NCBI GenBank assembly: GCA_020636325.1
Contig: JACJYC010000005.1
Coordinates: 124,001 to 188,000, forward strand
Reading direction: 5' to 3'
From: Lewinellaceae bacterium
GTDB lineage: Bacteria; Bacteroidota; Bacteroidia; Chitinophagales; Saprospiraceae
Length of the DNA: 64,000 nt
Under the pieces are notes generated by a model. It was not told the DNA's origin. It ran no database searches and worked only from the letters and a program-made list of their open reading frames with translations. Position 1 is the first letter of the stretch. Each line of letters opens with the position of its first letter. Shown here in pieces: positions 1 through 9,325 of the stretch. The position numbers and the translations under genes were made by a program.

Positions 1-79
1 AACAGATCGCGAACAGGACGTAGGGATACGCACCGGCATTCCGGCGCCCCTCGCCCGCTTCAATCCCCGCTTCCTCCAT
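1..79 (-). CDS. 5' end of an unidentified gene, cut by the window edge
   Basis: An ATG at 79-77 opens a frame that stays open to base 1 and starts MEEAGIEAGEGRRNAGAYPY, then turns hydrophobic (VLFAIC), as an N-terminal cytoplasmic tail followed by a first membrane segment would. It overlaps the last 20 bases of the AhpD-like gene, which suggests translational coupling in one operon. Only 26 codons are visible, so neither the family nor the reality of the gene can be settled. Confidence 0.4.
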   Translation of the reverse strand, partial: MEEAGIEAGEGRRNAGAYPYVLFAIC

Positions 80-644
80 ATCCGAATTTTTTAAGGTGGT
101 CGTAGCTGTCTTCAGCGCGATAATACCCGGTGGTCTTCAGCCTTTCAGCGAGATCGCGGTAGTAGGCCGGATCGGTCGGCGCAATGGTCCCAAGGCCGTC
201 TACATAGCGATTGTAGAAGGAGAACAAGGCGGCGATCATCACCGTGTCGTGCAATTCCCGGTCGGTTGCTCCTGCTTTTTTGGCCCGGTCGATCACTTCC
301 TGGGTCACGCTCTTGCCGCTTTCCTGGACCCTGGCGGCAATCGTCAGCAAGGCTTTCATCTTGTCGCCGAGGGGCGCGGAACCGGGATCCCGTTTCGCCG
401 ACTCGGCGGTTTCGGGGTCTTCCAGGTAGGCGTTGGCGGCAGCTGTGTGGGAAGTGGTACAATACACGCACTCGTTCCGGTGAGAAACCACGGCCGCGAT
501 CAGTTCCCTCTCCGCTTCGGTCAGGGTGGAGGGGCCTCTGAGCAACAGCTGCGTGAGCTCACGCAGCGGCGCGCCCGTGTCCTTCCGGTATTCCAACAAC
601 CCGGTCACCCCCGGGAGGTGCGCTTCCAGCAATATATACGGCAT
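60..644 (-). CDS. Peroxidase-related AhpD-like protein (carboxymuconolactone decarboxylase superfamily)
   Basis: An all-helical AhpD-fold protein of about 194 residues. The superfamily signature is visible as ELIAAVVSHRNECVYCTTSH: a Glu, a CxxC pair and a His three residues later, which in AhpD form a redox-active, peroxide-reducing or proton-relay site. The length fits the uncharacterised peroxidase-related enzyme subfamily. The frame is open 26 codons further upstream, but the ATG at 644 (MPYILLEAHLPG) matches where this family normally begins; the upstream extension is Pro/Ser-rich and unlike the family. A soluble cytoplasmic oxidative-stress role is inferred. It is probably co-transcribed with the overlapping downstream partial frame. 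Confidence 0.85.
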   Translation of the reverse strand: MPYILLEAHLPGVTGLLEYRKDTGAPLRELTQLLLRGPSTLTEAERELIAAVVSHRNECVYCTTSHTAAANAYLEDPETAESAKRDPGSAPLGDKMKALLTIAARVQESGKSVTQEVIDRAKKAGATDRELHDTVMIAALFSFYNRYVDGLGTIAPTDPAYYRDLAERLKTTGYYRAEDSYDHLKKFGYGGSGD

Positions 645-770
645 AAAGGCTGCTTTTGGGCAACTGGCCGAGGGCAACAAGGCGCATACCGGCGGCACGG
701 AAACCGTATTTGTCAACGGCATCCCCTCCGGTTTTTTACCTTGTTGCCCTAAGCGCTTGCTGCGTTTGGA

Positions 771-1850
771 TCAGAACCTGTAAGCGTAATTGGCCGAGAT
801 CAGGTAATCCGCGAAAGCGGCGTCACCGTGCTTCTGACCAGTCGGATCCTGGCGGTCGGAATAGCTCTTGATCCTGTTGCGGTACAGGGCAACAGGTACG
901 GAAAAACCGAAAGTATGGGCGCCGGAGTTCCAGAGCAGGCCCGGTTCAACGGATACGATATAACCCGGCCTCCGGGAACCTTCGCTGCTGCCGAAAATGT
1001 CGATGGCGGGCAGACCTTCGATGCGGCCGCCCAGGTTCAGGGCAAGGCCCAATGCGGGCAAAGCGGCATAAGAAACGCCGAGACGGCCTGCGTATTGATC
1101 GGGAACCGACAGGTTGGCCTCGTTGACCCCCTTCGGGTTGAACAGGTAGAAACCGTTGTAGTACAGGGAAAGCGCCGGCGTGATGGTCTGGTAGCCCTGC
1201 AATTCGATGCTGGCGCCCCAACCGCCGTCGCCGAGCTGGATGGACTGGTCGACGAACTTGGTGATGGTGGAATCCGCTCCGCTATTGGTCCTTTTATGGA
1301 AGACATCCTTGACCGTGGATTTGCCGGTCGGCGCCTTGATCCCCAGGCCGATGGCGAAGTTGCCGTGCATATGGGTAGCCGGATCAAGCACCCAATAGGT
1401 GGCCGCCACGCGAAGGTCGCTGATACCCGCCGAGCCGGTTGCGAAACGCATATGTTCAGGATTGGATTCTTCGGAATTGCCGTAGTGTTCGTACAGGGAA
1501 GACCGGCGGTTGAAGTTGACCGGAAGGTTGATGCTCAGGCTCCAGCGGTCGTTCAGCGTATAGCTCAACCCGAAATCGATGGAATGGGAATCGTTGATCA
1601 CTTCCGTGCCCTCGGCAACCCGGTTGGCTTCCTCATGATCCCCCCTGAAGTGGCGGAAGGAATGGAAATACCGGTAGGAAGTCGTCAGCTGGAACTGGCC
1701 GGGGTGGGTCAGCGAGGAAAGGCTGTTCGGATTCCCGCCGGTGCAGGACATCATGTTCCGGATCGCGATGCAGCCCTGGGCGTTGAGCATCGTTGCGGAA
1801 AAGGTAAACAGGATAAAAAAGCAGGCTATATTGAGTGTCAAAGTTTTCAT
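771..1850 (-). CDS. Outer-membrane beta-barrel protein (transporter-like)
   Basis: A 359-residue secreted protein. The N-terminus MKTLTLNIACFFILFTFSA with cleavage near LNAQ is a signal peptide. The mature part is made of alternating amphipathic strands (FQLTTSYRYFHSF, IDFGLSYTLNDRWSLSINLP, FAIGLGIKAPTG) and ends in YAYRF, the terminal aromatic residue recognised by the BAM machinery. The pattern resembles the phenol-degradation MetA-like / putative transporter barrels common in Bacteroidota, which have no firmly known substrate. A Cys-containing stretch (CIAIRNMMSCTGG) follows the signal peptide. It stands alone, with about 170 bases separating it from the next gene upstream. Confidence 0.75.
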   Translation of the reverse strand: MKTLTLNIACFFILFTFSATMLNAQGCIAIRNMMSCTGGNPNSLSSLTHPGQFQLTTSYRYFHSFRHFRGDHEEANRVAEGTEVINDSHSIDFGLSYTLNDRWSLSINLPVNFNRRSSLYEHYGNSEESNPEHMRFATGSAGISDLRVAATYWVLDPATHMHGNFAIGLGIKAPTGKSTVKDVFHKRTNSGADSTITKFVDQSIQLGDGGWGASIELQGYQTITPALSLYYNGFYLFNPKGVNEANLSVPDQYAGRLGVSYAALPALGLALNLGGRIEGLPAIDIFGSSEGSRRPGYIVSVEPGLLWNSGAHTFGFSVPVALYRNRIKSYSDRQDPTGQKHGDAAFADYLISANYAYRF

Positions 1851-2021
1851 AATCGCATAAAATTTGGCTTGTCATTAATCTTTTGAACGGGAACCAGTTC
1901 GGCCGGGCGACCGGACGGGCAAAACAGACCGCGGGCAATCCTATCCTGATCAACGCCGGCCGAACCGCCGGTATGGGGCAGCACAGCAAACAAATGAAAG
2001 GATTACGGTAAAACGCGCGGG

Positions 2022-2555
2022 TCAGACAAGCCGGGGAGGGGGCGCGGGAATAGATATGTTCAACCTGCCGCACGGGGGAACGAAGGCAAACACATTGCGA
2101 TGGAGAAGTGGTCCGACAGCGGGCAACGATTCGGGATCTTCCAGGCAGAAACTGGAAAAAAGCCGTTCCAATACGGCTTTTTTGGCGGATCGTTCGTCCT
2201 GATCGGGTTGGTTAACGGGCTGATAGCGTACTTGAATGCGTTCGGTGGCCTGATTGTTGATGGTGAAGTAGCTCACCTGGCCGTTGTCTTCTTCTGTGAA
2301 AATGTAGGGAGCGCCGTAGCCCAGCCTGTGGAGCGCTTCCAGTTGTTCTTCATCCTGGATCTGAACCCGGGCTTTGATGCCGGTTTCAGCTTCCATTTTG
2401 GCGGCGATGGCCTTTTCCCGGTTGTTCATCCGGGTTTCCACTTCTACGGCATAACCGGCGTTGATATAAATGCGCCCGCCAACCCATTGGAACAGGATCA
2501 GCAGGATCAACGCCCAGGCGTAAAACGGCCTTTTTATTTTCCCGTAGGTGTTCAA
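2022..2555 (-). CDS. Hypothetical membrane-anchored protein
   Basis: A 177-residue protein with one N-terminal membrane segment (about residues 10-28, FYAWALILLILFQWVGGRIY), then a charged soluble region (EVETRMNNREKAIAAKMEAE) and a Pro-rich tail ending IPAPPPRLV. The topology suggests an anchored periplasmic protein. I do not recognise the family. It lies 113 bases downstream of the DUF1080 gene on the same strand and could be co-transcribed with it. Confidence 0.6.
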   Translation of the reverse strand: MNTYGKIKRPFYAWALILLILFQWVGGRIYINAGYAVEVETRMNNREKAIAAKMEAETGIKARVQIQDEEQLEALHRLGYGAPYIFTEEDNGQVSYFTINNQATERIQVRYQPVNQPDQDERSAKKAVLERLFSSFCLEDPESLPAVGPLLHRNVFAFVPPCGRLNISIPAPPPRLV

Positions 2556-2668
2556 TTCAAAAAGTTGGCTTTAACATTCCGGCGTTGTGAGACCGCCGGC
2601 ATACACGGTAAAACTGATGCAAGTAAATTATTTTTTTCGAAGTGGCCAAATTTTTTAATTCCGGCCGT

Positions 2669-3448
2669 TCACTGCGCCGGGTATTCCAGGATCGAGATTT
2701 TCCGGAAATCGATCGGCGCGCTGTTGGATTGCAGGGAAATAAACCCAGACCGGACGGCATCGTCGCCGTTCACAATGAAGGTTTTCCCGGGATCATGGTC
2801 GGGGCGGTAGCGCGGATTCTCAAATTCCAGGATCACCTCTCCATTGACGATATGCTGAATCCTGCCGCCGCGCACATCGATCTCCAGGGTCACCCACTGA
2901 TCTCCGTGGAAGGTCCGCTTTACGGTAGCCGGCGTGCAATAGGATTCGTTGGGCCTGCCGTTGAGCTCTACCGTTGTTCCGGAAGCGCAGATCTCCCCGA
3001 CCGGCCGTTCGTCCTTGCCGTTGCCGCCGTGCAGGTTGTATTCCAGGCACACCGGGAAAGGCTGGTCGATGCCCATGGTGCGCGGGTCCTGACAGTGATA
3101 CTGGATCCCGCTGTCGCGATACCCCCAGGAAGGCCCGCCCGGCGCCGTTTCGCCTACAAATCGGTACTCCGCTTTCAGCCGGTAGTTCGTAAACCGCTTA
3201 TCGAAATACAAGGCGCCGAACTTGTTGTCGAAGCTCCCGTATTGATCATAACGCACGCTCAGAATGCCGTTTTCCACCCGGAACGTATTGCCGTAATTCT
3301 CACCGGGCGGATACCCCGCAATCTTCGGCAACCACCCGTCGAGGTTTTTACCGTTGAACAGGTCGACCCACTTCCCATCGGTAAGGGACCGCTGCGTGTT
3401 GCAGGACAGGATGGCGAGCAAGGTCAGGAGGAGGAGATATTTGGACAT
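2669..3448 (-). CDS. DUF1080 / 3-keto-disaccharide hydrolase-domain lipoprotein
   Basis: A 259-residue lipoprotein: MSKYLLLLTLLAILSC is a lipoprotein signal with the lipobox Cys at 16. The rest is one concanavalin-like beta-sandwich of the 3-keto-disaccharide hydrolase family (PF06439), shown by WVDLFNGKNLDGWLPK near the start, GALYFDKRFTNYRLKAEYRF, the SGIQYHCQDP stretch and QWVTLEIDVRGGRIQHIVNG. Family members hydrolyse 3-keto-glucosides or act as surface glycan-binding domains; which applies here cannot be told from sequence. The gene begins just downstream of a GCCGCC-type intergenic repeat block. Confidence 0.85.
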   Translation of the reverse strand: MSKYLLLLTLLAILSCNTQRSLTDGKWVDLFNGKNLDGWLPKIAGYPPGENYGNTFRVENGILSVRYDQYGSFDNKFGALYFDKRFTNYRLKAEYRFVGETAPGGPSWGYRDSGIQYHCQDPRTMGIDQPFPVCLEYNLHGGNGKDERPVGEICASGTTVELNGRPNESYCTPATVKRTFHGDQWVTLEIDVRGGRIQHIVNGEVILEFENPRYRPDHDPGKTFIVNGDDAVRSGFISLQSNSAPIDFRKISILEYPAQ

Positions 3449-3459
3449 GGCTGGTTTGT

Positions 3460-3640
3460 TGATTTGGTGATTTGCCGCCTTCGCTCTTGGGAGCTACGGC
3501 CGCCAGAGGTTGATTTGGTGATCTGTTGATTTGCCGCCTTCGCTCTTTTGGAGCTACGGCCGCCGGAGGTTGATTTGAATGGGTCCTCAACTCTTCGATT
3601 CCTCAGTTCCTCGATTCCTCGATTCCTCAGTTCCTCAATT
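3460..3640. repeat. Intergenic repeat block: two GCCGCC...GGCCGCC units plus TTCCTC octamers
   Basis: Two direct copies of a ~55-base unit start near 3474 and 3532. Each contains TTGCCGCCTTCGCTC, then GGAGCTACGGCCGCC, then AGGTTGATTTG. They are followed (about 3592-3640) by a TTCCTCRA-type octamer array that ends upstream of the GH13 stop codon. Related GCCGCC units recur near 39810, 39867, 49686 and 63090. Confidence 0.8.
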
Positions 3641-3694
3641 CAAAAAACACGCCGGACAAATCCAACCCATCCGGCGCGCAATCGTTTTTCGGTG

Positions 3695-5176
3695 CTATTT
3701 ATTGGAAAAGACCAGATAATCCCAGGCGTTCAGGCTGAGGGACATGCCGTCGGTCAGTTCTTTCGGTTCGTTGGTGAACACATTGGTATAAGTACCGGCA
3801 AAGCTGGTCCCGGTCAGTTTGAAATCCTGCTTTTTAGCGGACAGGTTGATGACCACAACCGCCTTGTCGCCGTCCTTTTCGCGGATGAAGGCATAGATAT
3901 TCTCATCATTGCCTGTCGGGATCTTGACGAGCGGGCCGCCTTCGGTTCCGTTCCAAAGGCCTTTGTTGCGGTCCTTCAGGTCGAAAAGGGTTTTGTAAAA
4001 GCCGGCGTATTGGTAGTCGCCCCAGGGGATGGAATCCTTGGTGAAGAAGGCCAGTTGTTTGTCCATGGCGGATTCCTGGCCGGAATAGATCAGGGGCATG
4101 CCGTCGAAAGTGGAAACGAGGACGGCGAACGCCTTGTGCCCGTCGCCCATGCGCTGGAACTCGGTGCCCGACCAGGAATTCTCGTCGTGGTTGGACGTGA
4201 ATTCCATGAAATAGCCTTTGGTATATTCCCTTGCCTTTTCGGCCAGGAGCCGGTCGATGTCAAGCGCGGTCTTCTTTTCGACCGGCGCCGCACCGCCGTC
4301 TGTGGCGTTGCCCTGGACGAGTTGCGGGGTTTTATCCCGGTTGGCGCCCTGGGTTTTGGCGATATCGTTCAGCAGATGGTGCATCGACCAGGCGTAGTCC
4401 ATCACAAAGGCGCCGTTGTTGCGGATGGCGGGCACTTCGGCTTCGGCCAGCATAAAAAGCGGCTTCATGGCGTAAAGCGAATCGGAACATTCGGCCCAGA
4501 AATCCACCGGCACGTTGTGCGCGACATCCACCCGGAAGCCGTCGATACCCGTTTCGGTCACCCAGAACTGCATGGCGTCGATCATACCCTGGCGGAGGGC
4601 GGGGTTATCGTAATTGAAGTCGGCCACGTCTGTCCAGCCCCAGGATTTGCCGGTAGCCGGATCGATGGGATCCACCACGTTTCCGAGCGAATCCTGGGTA
4701 TACCAATCCTTGTGTTCGGTGATCCAGGGGTTATCCCACCCGGAATGGTTGGGCACCCAGTCGATGATGATGTGCATGCCGGCGTTGTGAATGGCCACGA
4801 CCAGGTGCTTGAATTCCTCCATGGTCCCGAAATCCGGGTTGACGGCGTAATAATCGGCCACCGCGTAGGGGCTGCCCAGGTCGCCCTTACGGTTTTTGAC
4901 GCTCACCGGATGAACGGGCATGAACCAGAGGATATCGACGCCCATTTCCTTCAGGCGCGGGATATGCGCTTCAAAAGCCTTGAAGGTGCCTTCGGGCGTG
5001 TATTGCCGGGTATTGACCTCATAGATGACCGAATTCTTGTGCCAGTCGGGAACCCGCGGTTTCTCAAAGGTTACGGGCGGCTCGGCGGTCTCAGCCGGCT
5101 TGTTTTTGCAAGCGGTGCTGAACAGGGCGAGGGAGGTCAGGAGGAGCCCCCAGGCCAGGATTTGAAATTTTTTCAC
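3695..5176 (-). CDS. Alpha-amylase family (GH13) lipoprotein
   Basis: A 493-residue GH13 glycosidase acting on alpha-glucans at the cell surface or in the periplasm. A lipoprotein signal precedes the lipobox LFSTAC. The four GH13 regions are in order: DWVPNHSGWDN (region I), GFRVDVAHN with the nucleophile Asp near residue 217, LAEAEVP with the acid/base Glu near 245, and FTSNHDENS with the transition-state Asp near 329. A C-terminal beta domain (IYAFIREKDGDKAVVVINLS) completes the fold. All catalytic residues are present, so it should be active. It is 91 bases upstream of rsgA on the same strand, with no sign of functional linkage. Confidence 0.92.
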   Translation of the reverse strand: MKKFQILAWGLLLTSLALFSTACKNKPAETAEPPVTFEKPRVPDWHKNSVIYEVNTRQYTPEGTFKAFEAHIPRLKEMGVDILWFMPVHPVSVKNRKGDLGSPYAVADYYAVNPDFGTMEEFKHLVVAIHNAGMHIIIDWVPNHSGWDNPWITEHKDWYTQDSLGNVVDPIDPATGKSWGWTDVADFNYDNPALRQGMIDAMQFWVTETGIDGFRVDVAHNVPVDFWAECSDSLYAMKPLFMLAEAEVPAIRNNGAFVMDYAWSMHHLLNDIAKTQGANRDKTPQLVQGNATDGGAAPVEKKTALDIDRLLAEKAREYTKGYFMEFTSNHDENSWSGTEFQRMGDGHKAFAVLVSTFDGMPLIYSGQESAMDKQLAFFTKDSIPWGDYQYAGFYKTLFDLKDRNKGLWNGTEGGPLVKIPTGNDENIYAFIREKDGDKAVVVINLSAKKQDFKLTGTSFAGTYTNVFTNEPKELTDGMSLSLNAWDYLVFSNK

Positions 5177-5266
5177 GTCGCTTTAATTTTAAGTTGATGT
5201 ATGCTTGCAAAGCTAGCTCTTTTTGGGGAAAGGCATCTGTTCGCGGCCAGGCGGCGCGGTGCGGTT

Positions 5267-6334
5267 TCAAAATTTGTTCTTCCGCTTGTTCTCTATGATC
5301 TGCTTGTACATTTTGCCCATTTTCCGGTCCTTTTCCCGGCGTTCGCGCAGGGAGGTCTGGAAACGCGACTGTTCGCGCAGCATTTTCTGGTAATTTTCAA
5401 AGGCTGCCGGGTCGATTTCGCCGTTATCCAGCGCTTCCAGGATGGCGCAGCCTTCTTCTTCAGTATGCGTGCAGTCAGAAAATCTGCATTGCCCGGCCAG
5501 TTCCGCAATCGCCTCAAAGGTGGAGTCAATGCTGTCGCTGTCGCCGGCGACGCCGATCTCGCGCATGCCAGGGGTATCGATCAGGATGCCGCCGTTTTCG
5601 AGTGCGAACAGTTCGCGGTGGCTGGTGGTATGCCGCCCTTTGCTGGTGCTTTCGCTGATGGCGCTCGTCTTCAGCAATTCCTCTCCGAGCAGGTTGTTCA
5701 CCAGGGTGGATTTGCCTACCCCGGAGGAGCCCATGATGCAATAGGTCTTTCCCTTTTCCAGGTGTGCCCGGAGCTGATCGTAGCCCTCGCGGGTTTCATT
5801 GCTGAGGCAAACAATGGGGATTTTGCCGACCCGTTTTTCCAGCTGCGAGCCCAGTCGATCCAGGCTCTCCTGATCCGTCAGGTCCGTTTTGGTCAGCACG
5901 GCGATGGGTTGAATGCCGGCAGCGTGGCAAACCGCCAGATAGCGTTCCATCCGGTTGAGGTTGAAATCGTGGCCCACGGCCTGGAGGATAAACGCCCGGT
6001 CGACGTTGGCGGCGATGATCTGCTTTTCGCCGTGCTTGCCGACAGCCTGCCGTTCCAGCACCGTCCGCCGGGGGTACAGCTGGAGGATCAGCGCAGCCCC
6101 CTGGTCATAGACGGACAGGGCCACCCAGTCGCCGACCGCCGGAAAATCGGCGCGCGAAGCGGCTGAATAGCGGAGGTTGCCGGTGACCTCGGCATCGTAT
6201 TCCCCGTTTTCGGTCCTGACCACGTACCGCTCGCGGTGTTCCTGGATCACGCGACCCAGTTCGGCGCCTGCCAGCCCCTGTGAATCGAAGTATTGGCCGA
6301 TAGCGGGATCGTATCCCAGGTCTTCTTTGGTCAT
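5267..6334 (-). CDS. rsgA: Small ribosomal subunit biogenesis GTPase RsgA
   Basis: A 355-residue circularly permuted GTPase that helps mature the 30S subunit. An N-terminal OB fold (about 25-110) is followed by the GTPase motifs in permuted order: G4 TKTDLT near 148, then G1 GSSGVGKST near 200, G2-region TSKGRHTT, then G3 DTPGMREIG. The C-terminal zinc-binding element CRFSDCTHTEEEGC supplies Cys and His ligands, and a basic helical tail (REKDRKMGKMYKQIIENKRK) follows. Motif order and length are standard for RsgA. It looks monocistronic, with 85 bases to the upstream ankyrin gene. Confidence 0.96.
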   Translation of the reverse strand: MTKEDLGYDPAIGQYFDSQGLAGAELGRVIQEHRERYVVRTENGEYDAEVTGNLRYSAASRADFPAVGDWVALSVYDQGAALILQLYPRRTVLERQAVGKHGEKQIIAANVDRAFILQAVGHDFNLNRMERYLAVCHAAGIQPIAVLTKTDLTDQESLDRLGSQLEKRVGKIPIVCLSNETREGYDQLRAHLEKGKTYCIMGSSGVGKSTLVNNLLGEELLKTSAISESTSKGRHTTSHRELFALENGGILIDTPGMREIGVAGDSDSIDSTFEAIAELAGQCRFSDCTHTEEEGCAILEALDNGEIDPAAFENYQKMLREQSRFQTSLRERREKDRKMGKMYKQIIENKRKNKF

Positions 6335-6419
6335 GGCATAATTGCTGAATTCACAATCCTAGCGACCGCAGGTATTCAGCCGCTTGTCTGGCGCCCTCTT
6401 CGCCCGGCGCTAAAGATAA

Positions 6420-7070
6420 TCAATCCGGCTGAAACAAGATCTTCCATTCTGCACTGTTTTCACCGAGCAGATCGCGTATGGTTGCTCCTTCGGCATTTGG
6501 CGTCCCGATATCTGCACCTGCCGCTATGAGCATCCGGGCGCAGGCCAGTTGTTGATGCCGGTTTTCGTCGCCGCCGTGTACATAGCCGTGGATGGCCCAG
6601 AACAAGGGCGTGGAGTCAAAATCCAGGTCTTTGAGGTGGATATCCGAGCCGGCGTCGATGAGGCTTCGGACCAGGGTATCCCGGCCCGTCCAGGCCGCCC
6701 AGTGCAGGGCCGTACCGCCGTGGCATCCCTGGTGGCGGACATCGGCGCCGTGTTCGAGGTAAAGCAAGCCCACCCTATCGGCATGCAGACTGGCGGCTGC
6801 AATGAGCGGCGTATCCTTCCGCAGTTCAAATTCAAACCCGTTGACATCGGCGCCGAATTCCAGGAAAACCCTGGCAATCTCAACGCCGTCTTCATCGCTG
6901 TACCGTCCTTCGAAAACGCGGTCGCAGATCCGGTGCAGCGGGTGGCAAAGGGTCGGGTTCTTGTCGTCGAACGGAATCCCCTTATTGGCCAGGGACGGGT
7001 CGGCAGACAGGGCTGCGCGGATTCCGGCCAGGTCTTTCTTTTCTATAAGGTCCATCATATCGGGTGGCAT
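6420..7070 (-). CDS. Ankyrin-repeat protein
   Basis: A 216-residue soluble protein built of about five ankyrin repeats. Clear units are TPLIAAASLHADRVGLLYLEHGADV, GTALHWAAWTGRDTLVRSLIDAGSD, STPLFWAIHGYVHGG and ARMLIAAGADIGTPNAEGATI. There is no signal peptide or enzymatic domain, so a protein-binding role is inferred. Its ATG directly follows the TAA of the DUF1801 gene with no spacing, so the two are probably translated from one message. Confidence 0.85.
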   Translation of the reverse strand: MPPDMMDLIEKKDLAGIRAALSADPSLANKGIPFDDKNPTLCHPLHRICDRVFEGRYSDEDGVEIARVFLEFGADVNGFEFELRKDTPLIAAASLHADRVGLLYLEHGADVRHQGCHGGTALHWAAWTGRDTLVRSLIDAGSDIHLKDLDFDSTPLFWAIHGYVHGGDENRHQQLACARMLIAAGADIGTPNAEGATIRDLLGENSAEWKILFQPD

Positions 7071-7457
7071 TTATTCCATCAGGTCCGCGTAAGCTTTTAT
7101 TACCCGGACAAATTCTTCCCGCTTTGTTTCCAGATCGGCCATATCCCGGAAATAAACCATCCGCCGGTCCTTATAATCACCTTCCAGGAGATCGGACTGG
7201 ATGCGGACAACGGCTGCGTGATGGAAAACCAGGTGAATCCGATCGACAGGCCGGATATGAAAGGTCAGCAGGTCGGCCTTGTAGTAGTAGCTCGGCGCAT
7301 TCCACTTGATCCGCTCATTCAACCGGGAATCCGCACCTTTGATGACCGACCGGACAGCCTCTATCCCGGCTTTCAACGGATGGTCCAACCCGGTCATGTA
7401 GGCTGCTACCTGTTCGGCATCGGACGGCTTTTTGGCACGGCTCTTTTTGGTTTCCAT
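7071..7457 (-). CDS. DUF1801 domain-containing protein
   Basis: A 128-residue soluble protein of the DUF1801 (YdhG-like) family, recognised by the conserved core RSVIKGADSRLNERIKWNAPSYYY, the central HIRPVDRIHLVFHH and the late MVYFRDMADLETKREEF. The molecular role of the family is not established. The first gene of a two-gene unit: its stop codon abuts the start of the ankyrin gene. An AT-rich stretch upstream (7490-7545) probably holds the promoter. Confidence 0.85.
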   Translation of the reverse strand: METKKSRAKKPSDAEQVAAYMTGLDHPLKAGIEAVRSVIKGADSRLNERIKWNAPSYYYKADLLTFHIRPVDRIHLVFHHAAVVRIQSDLLEGDYKDRRMVYFRDMADLETKREEFVRVIKAYADLME

Positions 7458-7546
7458 GGATAATGCGCATCAATTTGAACGCAATATAGCGGCAATTCAA
7501 ATAAAAAACAAATATTTTATTTTTATTTAAAGAAAGAACTTTTTGA

Positions 7547-9325
7547 TTATTGATTGCCGTTCAAAATATCGTAGGCATTGCGGATGTTCGCGTCGTTGGG
7601 ATTGAGCTGCAGCGACTTTTCATACATCTGCCGCGCCTCGTCCAACCGGCCGGCCTTGTGCAGCAGGATGCCCAGGTTGCCCAGCACGATCGCCTGATCG
7701 GGTTTGATGGCCAGGGCCTGCTGATAGAGGGTAATGGCCTGTGCCGGGTCATCGTCGGCCAGCAGATTGGCGTAATTGACCAGTGAATAAAAATTCTTGC
7801 CGTTGTATTCAAGCGATTTTTTATAGGCTTCCCTGGCCCCCTGCGGGTTGTCGAGCACACCGTGTATGACCCCTTTGAAATACCACAATTGCCAGTCGTC
7901 CGGGTATTTTTCCAGGGCCTCGTTGCAGAGCGTCAGGGCCTTCTGGTGGTTGGCCACCCGGCTCTCTCCCGGTATGGAAGTCAGGTTCTGGATATAAGCC
8001 CTCATGCTCCTCAGCGAATTGGCGTAAGCGTAATCCGTATTCACCAGGGTATCGTCGTTTTTCCAGGCGTTCACCCGGATCGAGGACATGACGAGGAACA
8101 CCCCTGAAAGCAGCGCGAGCCCGACGTAAGCCCCTGCCCCACCCCGGGCTTTCAGCCTGGAAAACGCCCATTGCAGCAATACGCCGATCGCCAGACAAAA
8201 CCCGAATATCGGGATGAACAGCAAGCGGTCGCCGAAGGTCGTCGCGATCCGGATCACCAGGTTGGAGGCCGGAAACAGCGCAACCAGGAAAAAGAGCGCG
8301 CCGAAACCGATCAGGTTCTTTTTTTTCAGGGTCAGCAGGCCAAATGCCGTCAGGCCCGCATACAATACGACAGACGCCACGGCAAGGGGCACGGTGGAGC
8401 TTCCCGCCACAAAATGCCCCAGCGAATAATCCCAGCTCAGGGGGTGCGGCCAGAAAGCGATCTGGAGATACTGCAGCAGGATCCGGAACGCCATCGCCCA
8501 TCGCTGGGCGGGGTCGGCAATGGCCAGCAAACTGTTGTTGTAAATATTGATATGCTCCGGCGGATTGCTGAACAGGGCCAGGCGGATGATCAGGAAAACA
8601 GCGCCGGCCGCCAGCAAAGGCACAGCGGAACCAAAGGCCTTTTTCAAATCCTCGCCTGAAGTGTAATAATAGCTCAACGGGATCAGCAGGGCAAACACAA
8701 ATCCGGTTTCCTTGCTGAAAAACGACAGGGCCAGGAACAACAGACTGAACCACAACAGCCGCTTTCCGCCTTCCTTCCGATACCGGAAAAAATACAGGGT
8801 TGACAACGCCCCGAAAATAAAACAAAGGATGTCATCCCGCCCTTTGATGTTGGCCACCGACTCCACATGGACCGGATGCACCGCAAACAGCAGTGCAACC
8901 CCGAACGAAAGCCAGACCGATGCCGACGGCAAAAGATGCTTCCGCAACAGTCCAAACAACAGCAGGACCAGAAAAAGGTAAAAAAGGACATTCATCAGGT
9001 GCTGCGGTCCCGGGTTCATGCCGAACAGGGACACCTCCAGCGCATGGGTGAACATGGTTACCGGCCTCGTAACCCCCGGCACCATCAGGTTGTTGCTGAA
9101 GGCGGCGCCGATCAGCCCCGGAAAACCGGCCAGGCCCTTGCTCACATAAGCGTTATCAACGATGATGATCTTGTCGTCGATGGCAAAATCGTACGCAACC
9201 GTTTTTACGTACATGATCAGGATCACCAGGCCCAGCACCAGGTACAATCCCCGAATCAGGTTCTTATTCTGCGGCGCCGGTGCGGTTTTCGGCTTCGGCG
9301 CCTGCCTGTTCTTTTTTCCTTTCAT
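7547..9325 (-). CDS. TMTC-like polytopic membrane protein with C-terminal TPRs
   Basis: About 592 residues. The first ~390 form a multi-pass GT-C-type membrane domain with early motifs typical of TMTC/DUF1736-like proteins (DDKIIIVDNAYV, PVTMFTHALEVSLFGMNPG, then QHLMNV, and AVHPVHVESVANIKGRDDIL). The last ~170 are tetratricopeptide repeats (ALEKYPDDWQLWYFKGVIHG, ALAIKPDQAIVLGNLGILLH, KSLQLNPNDANIRNAYDIL). GT-C relatives transfer sugars from lipid donors; the substrate here is unknown. The ATG at 9325 is preferred over a GTG 33 bases upstream because it forms an ATGA overlap with the stop of the preceding gene. Composition is GC-rich, unlike the two genes it is coupled to. Confidence 0.85.
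   Translation of the reverse strand: MKGKKNRQAPKPKTAPAPQNKNLIRGLYLVLGLVILIMYVKTVAYDFAIDDKIIIVDNAYVSKGLAGFPGLIGAAFSNNLMVPGVTRPVTMFTHALEVSLFGMNPGPQHLMNVLFYLFLVLLLFGLLRKHLLPSASVWLSFGVALLFAVHPVHVESVANIKGRDDILCFIFGALSTLYFFRYRKEGGKRLLWFSLLFLALSFFSKETGFVFALLIPLSYYYTSGEDLKKAFGSAVPLLAAGAVFLIIRLALFSNPPEHINIYNNSLLAIADPAQRWAMAFRILLQYLQIAFWPHPLSWDYSLGHFVAGSSTVPLAVASVVLYAGLTAFGLLTLKKKNLIGFGALFFLVALFPASNLVIRIATTFGDRLLFIPIFGFCLAIGVLLQWAFSRLKARGGAGAYVGLALLSGVFLVMSSIRVNAWKNDDTLVNTDYAYANSLRSMRAYIQNLTSIPGESRVANHQKALTLCNEALEKYPDDWQLWYFKGVIHGVLDNPQGAREAYKKSLEYNGKNFYSLVNYANLLADDDPAQAITLYQQALAIKPDQAIVLGNLGILLHKAGRLDEARQMYEKSLQLNPNDANIRNAYDILNGNQ

Noticed and set aside
3548..5197. 549-codon open frame opposite the GH13 gene
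   Set aside because: Same reason: the minus strand has all four GH13 regions.
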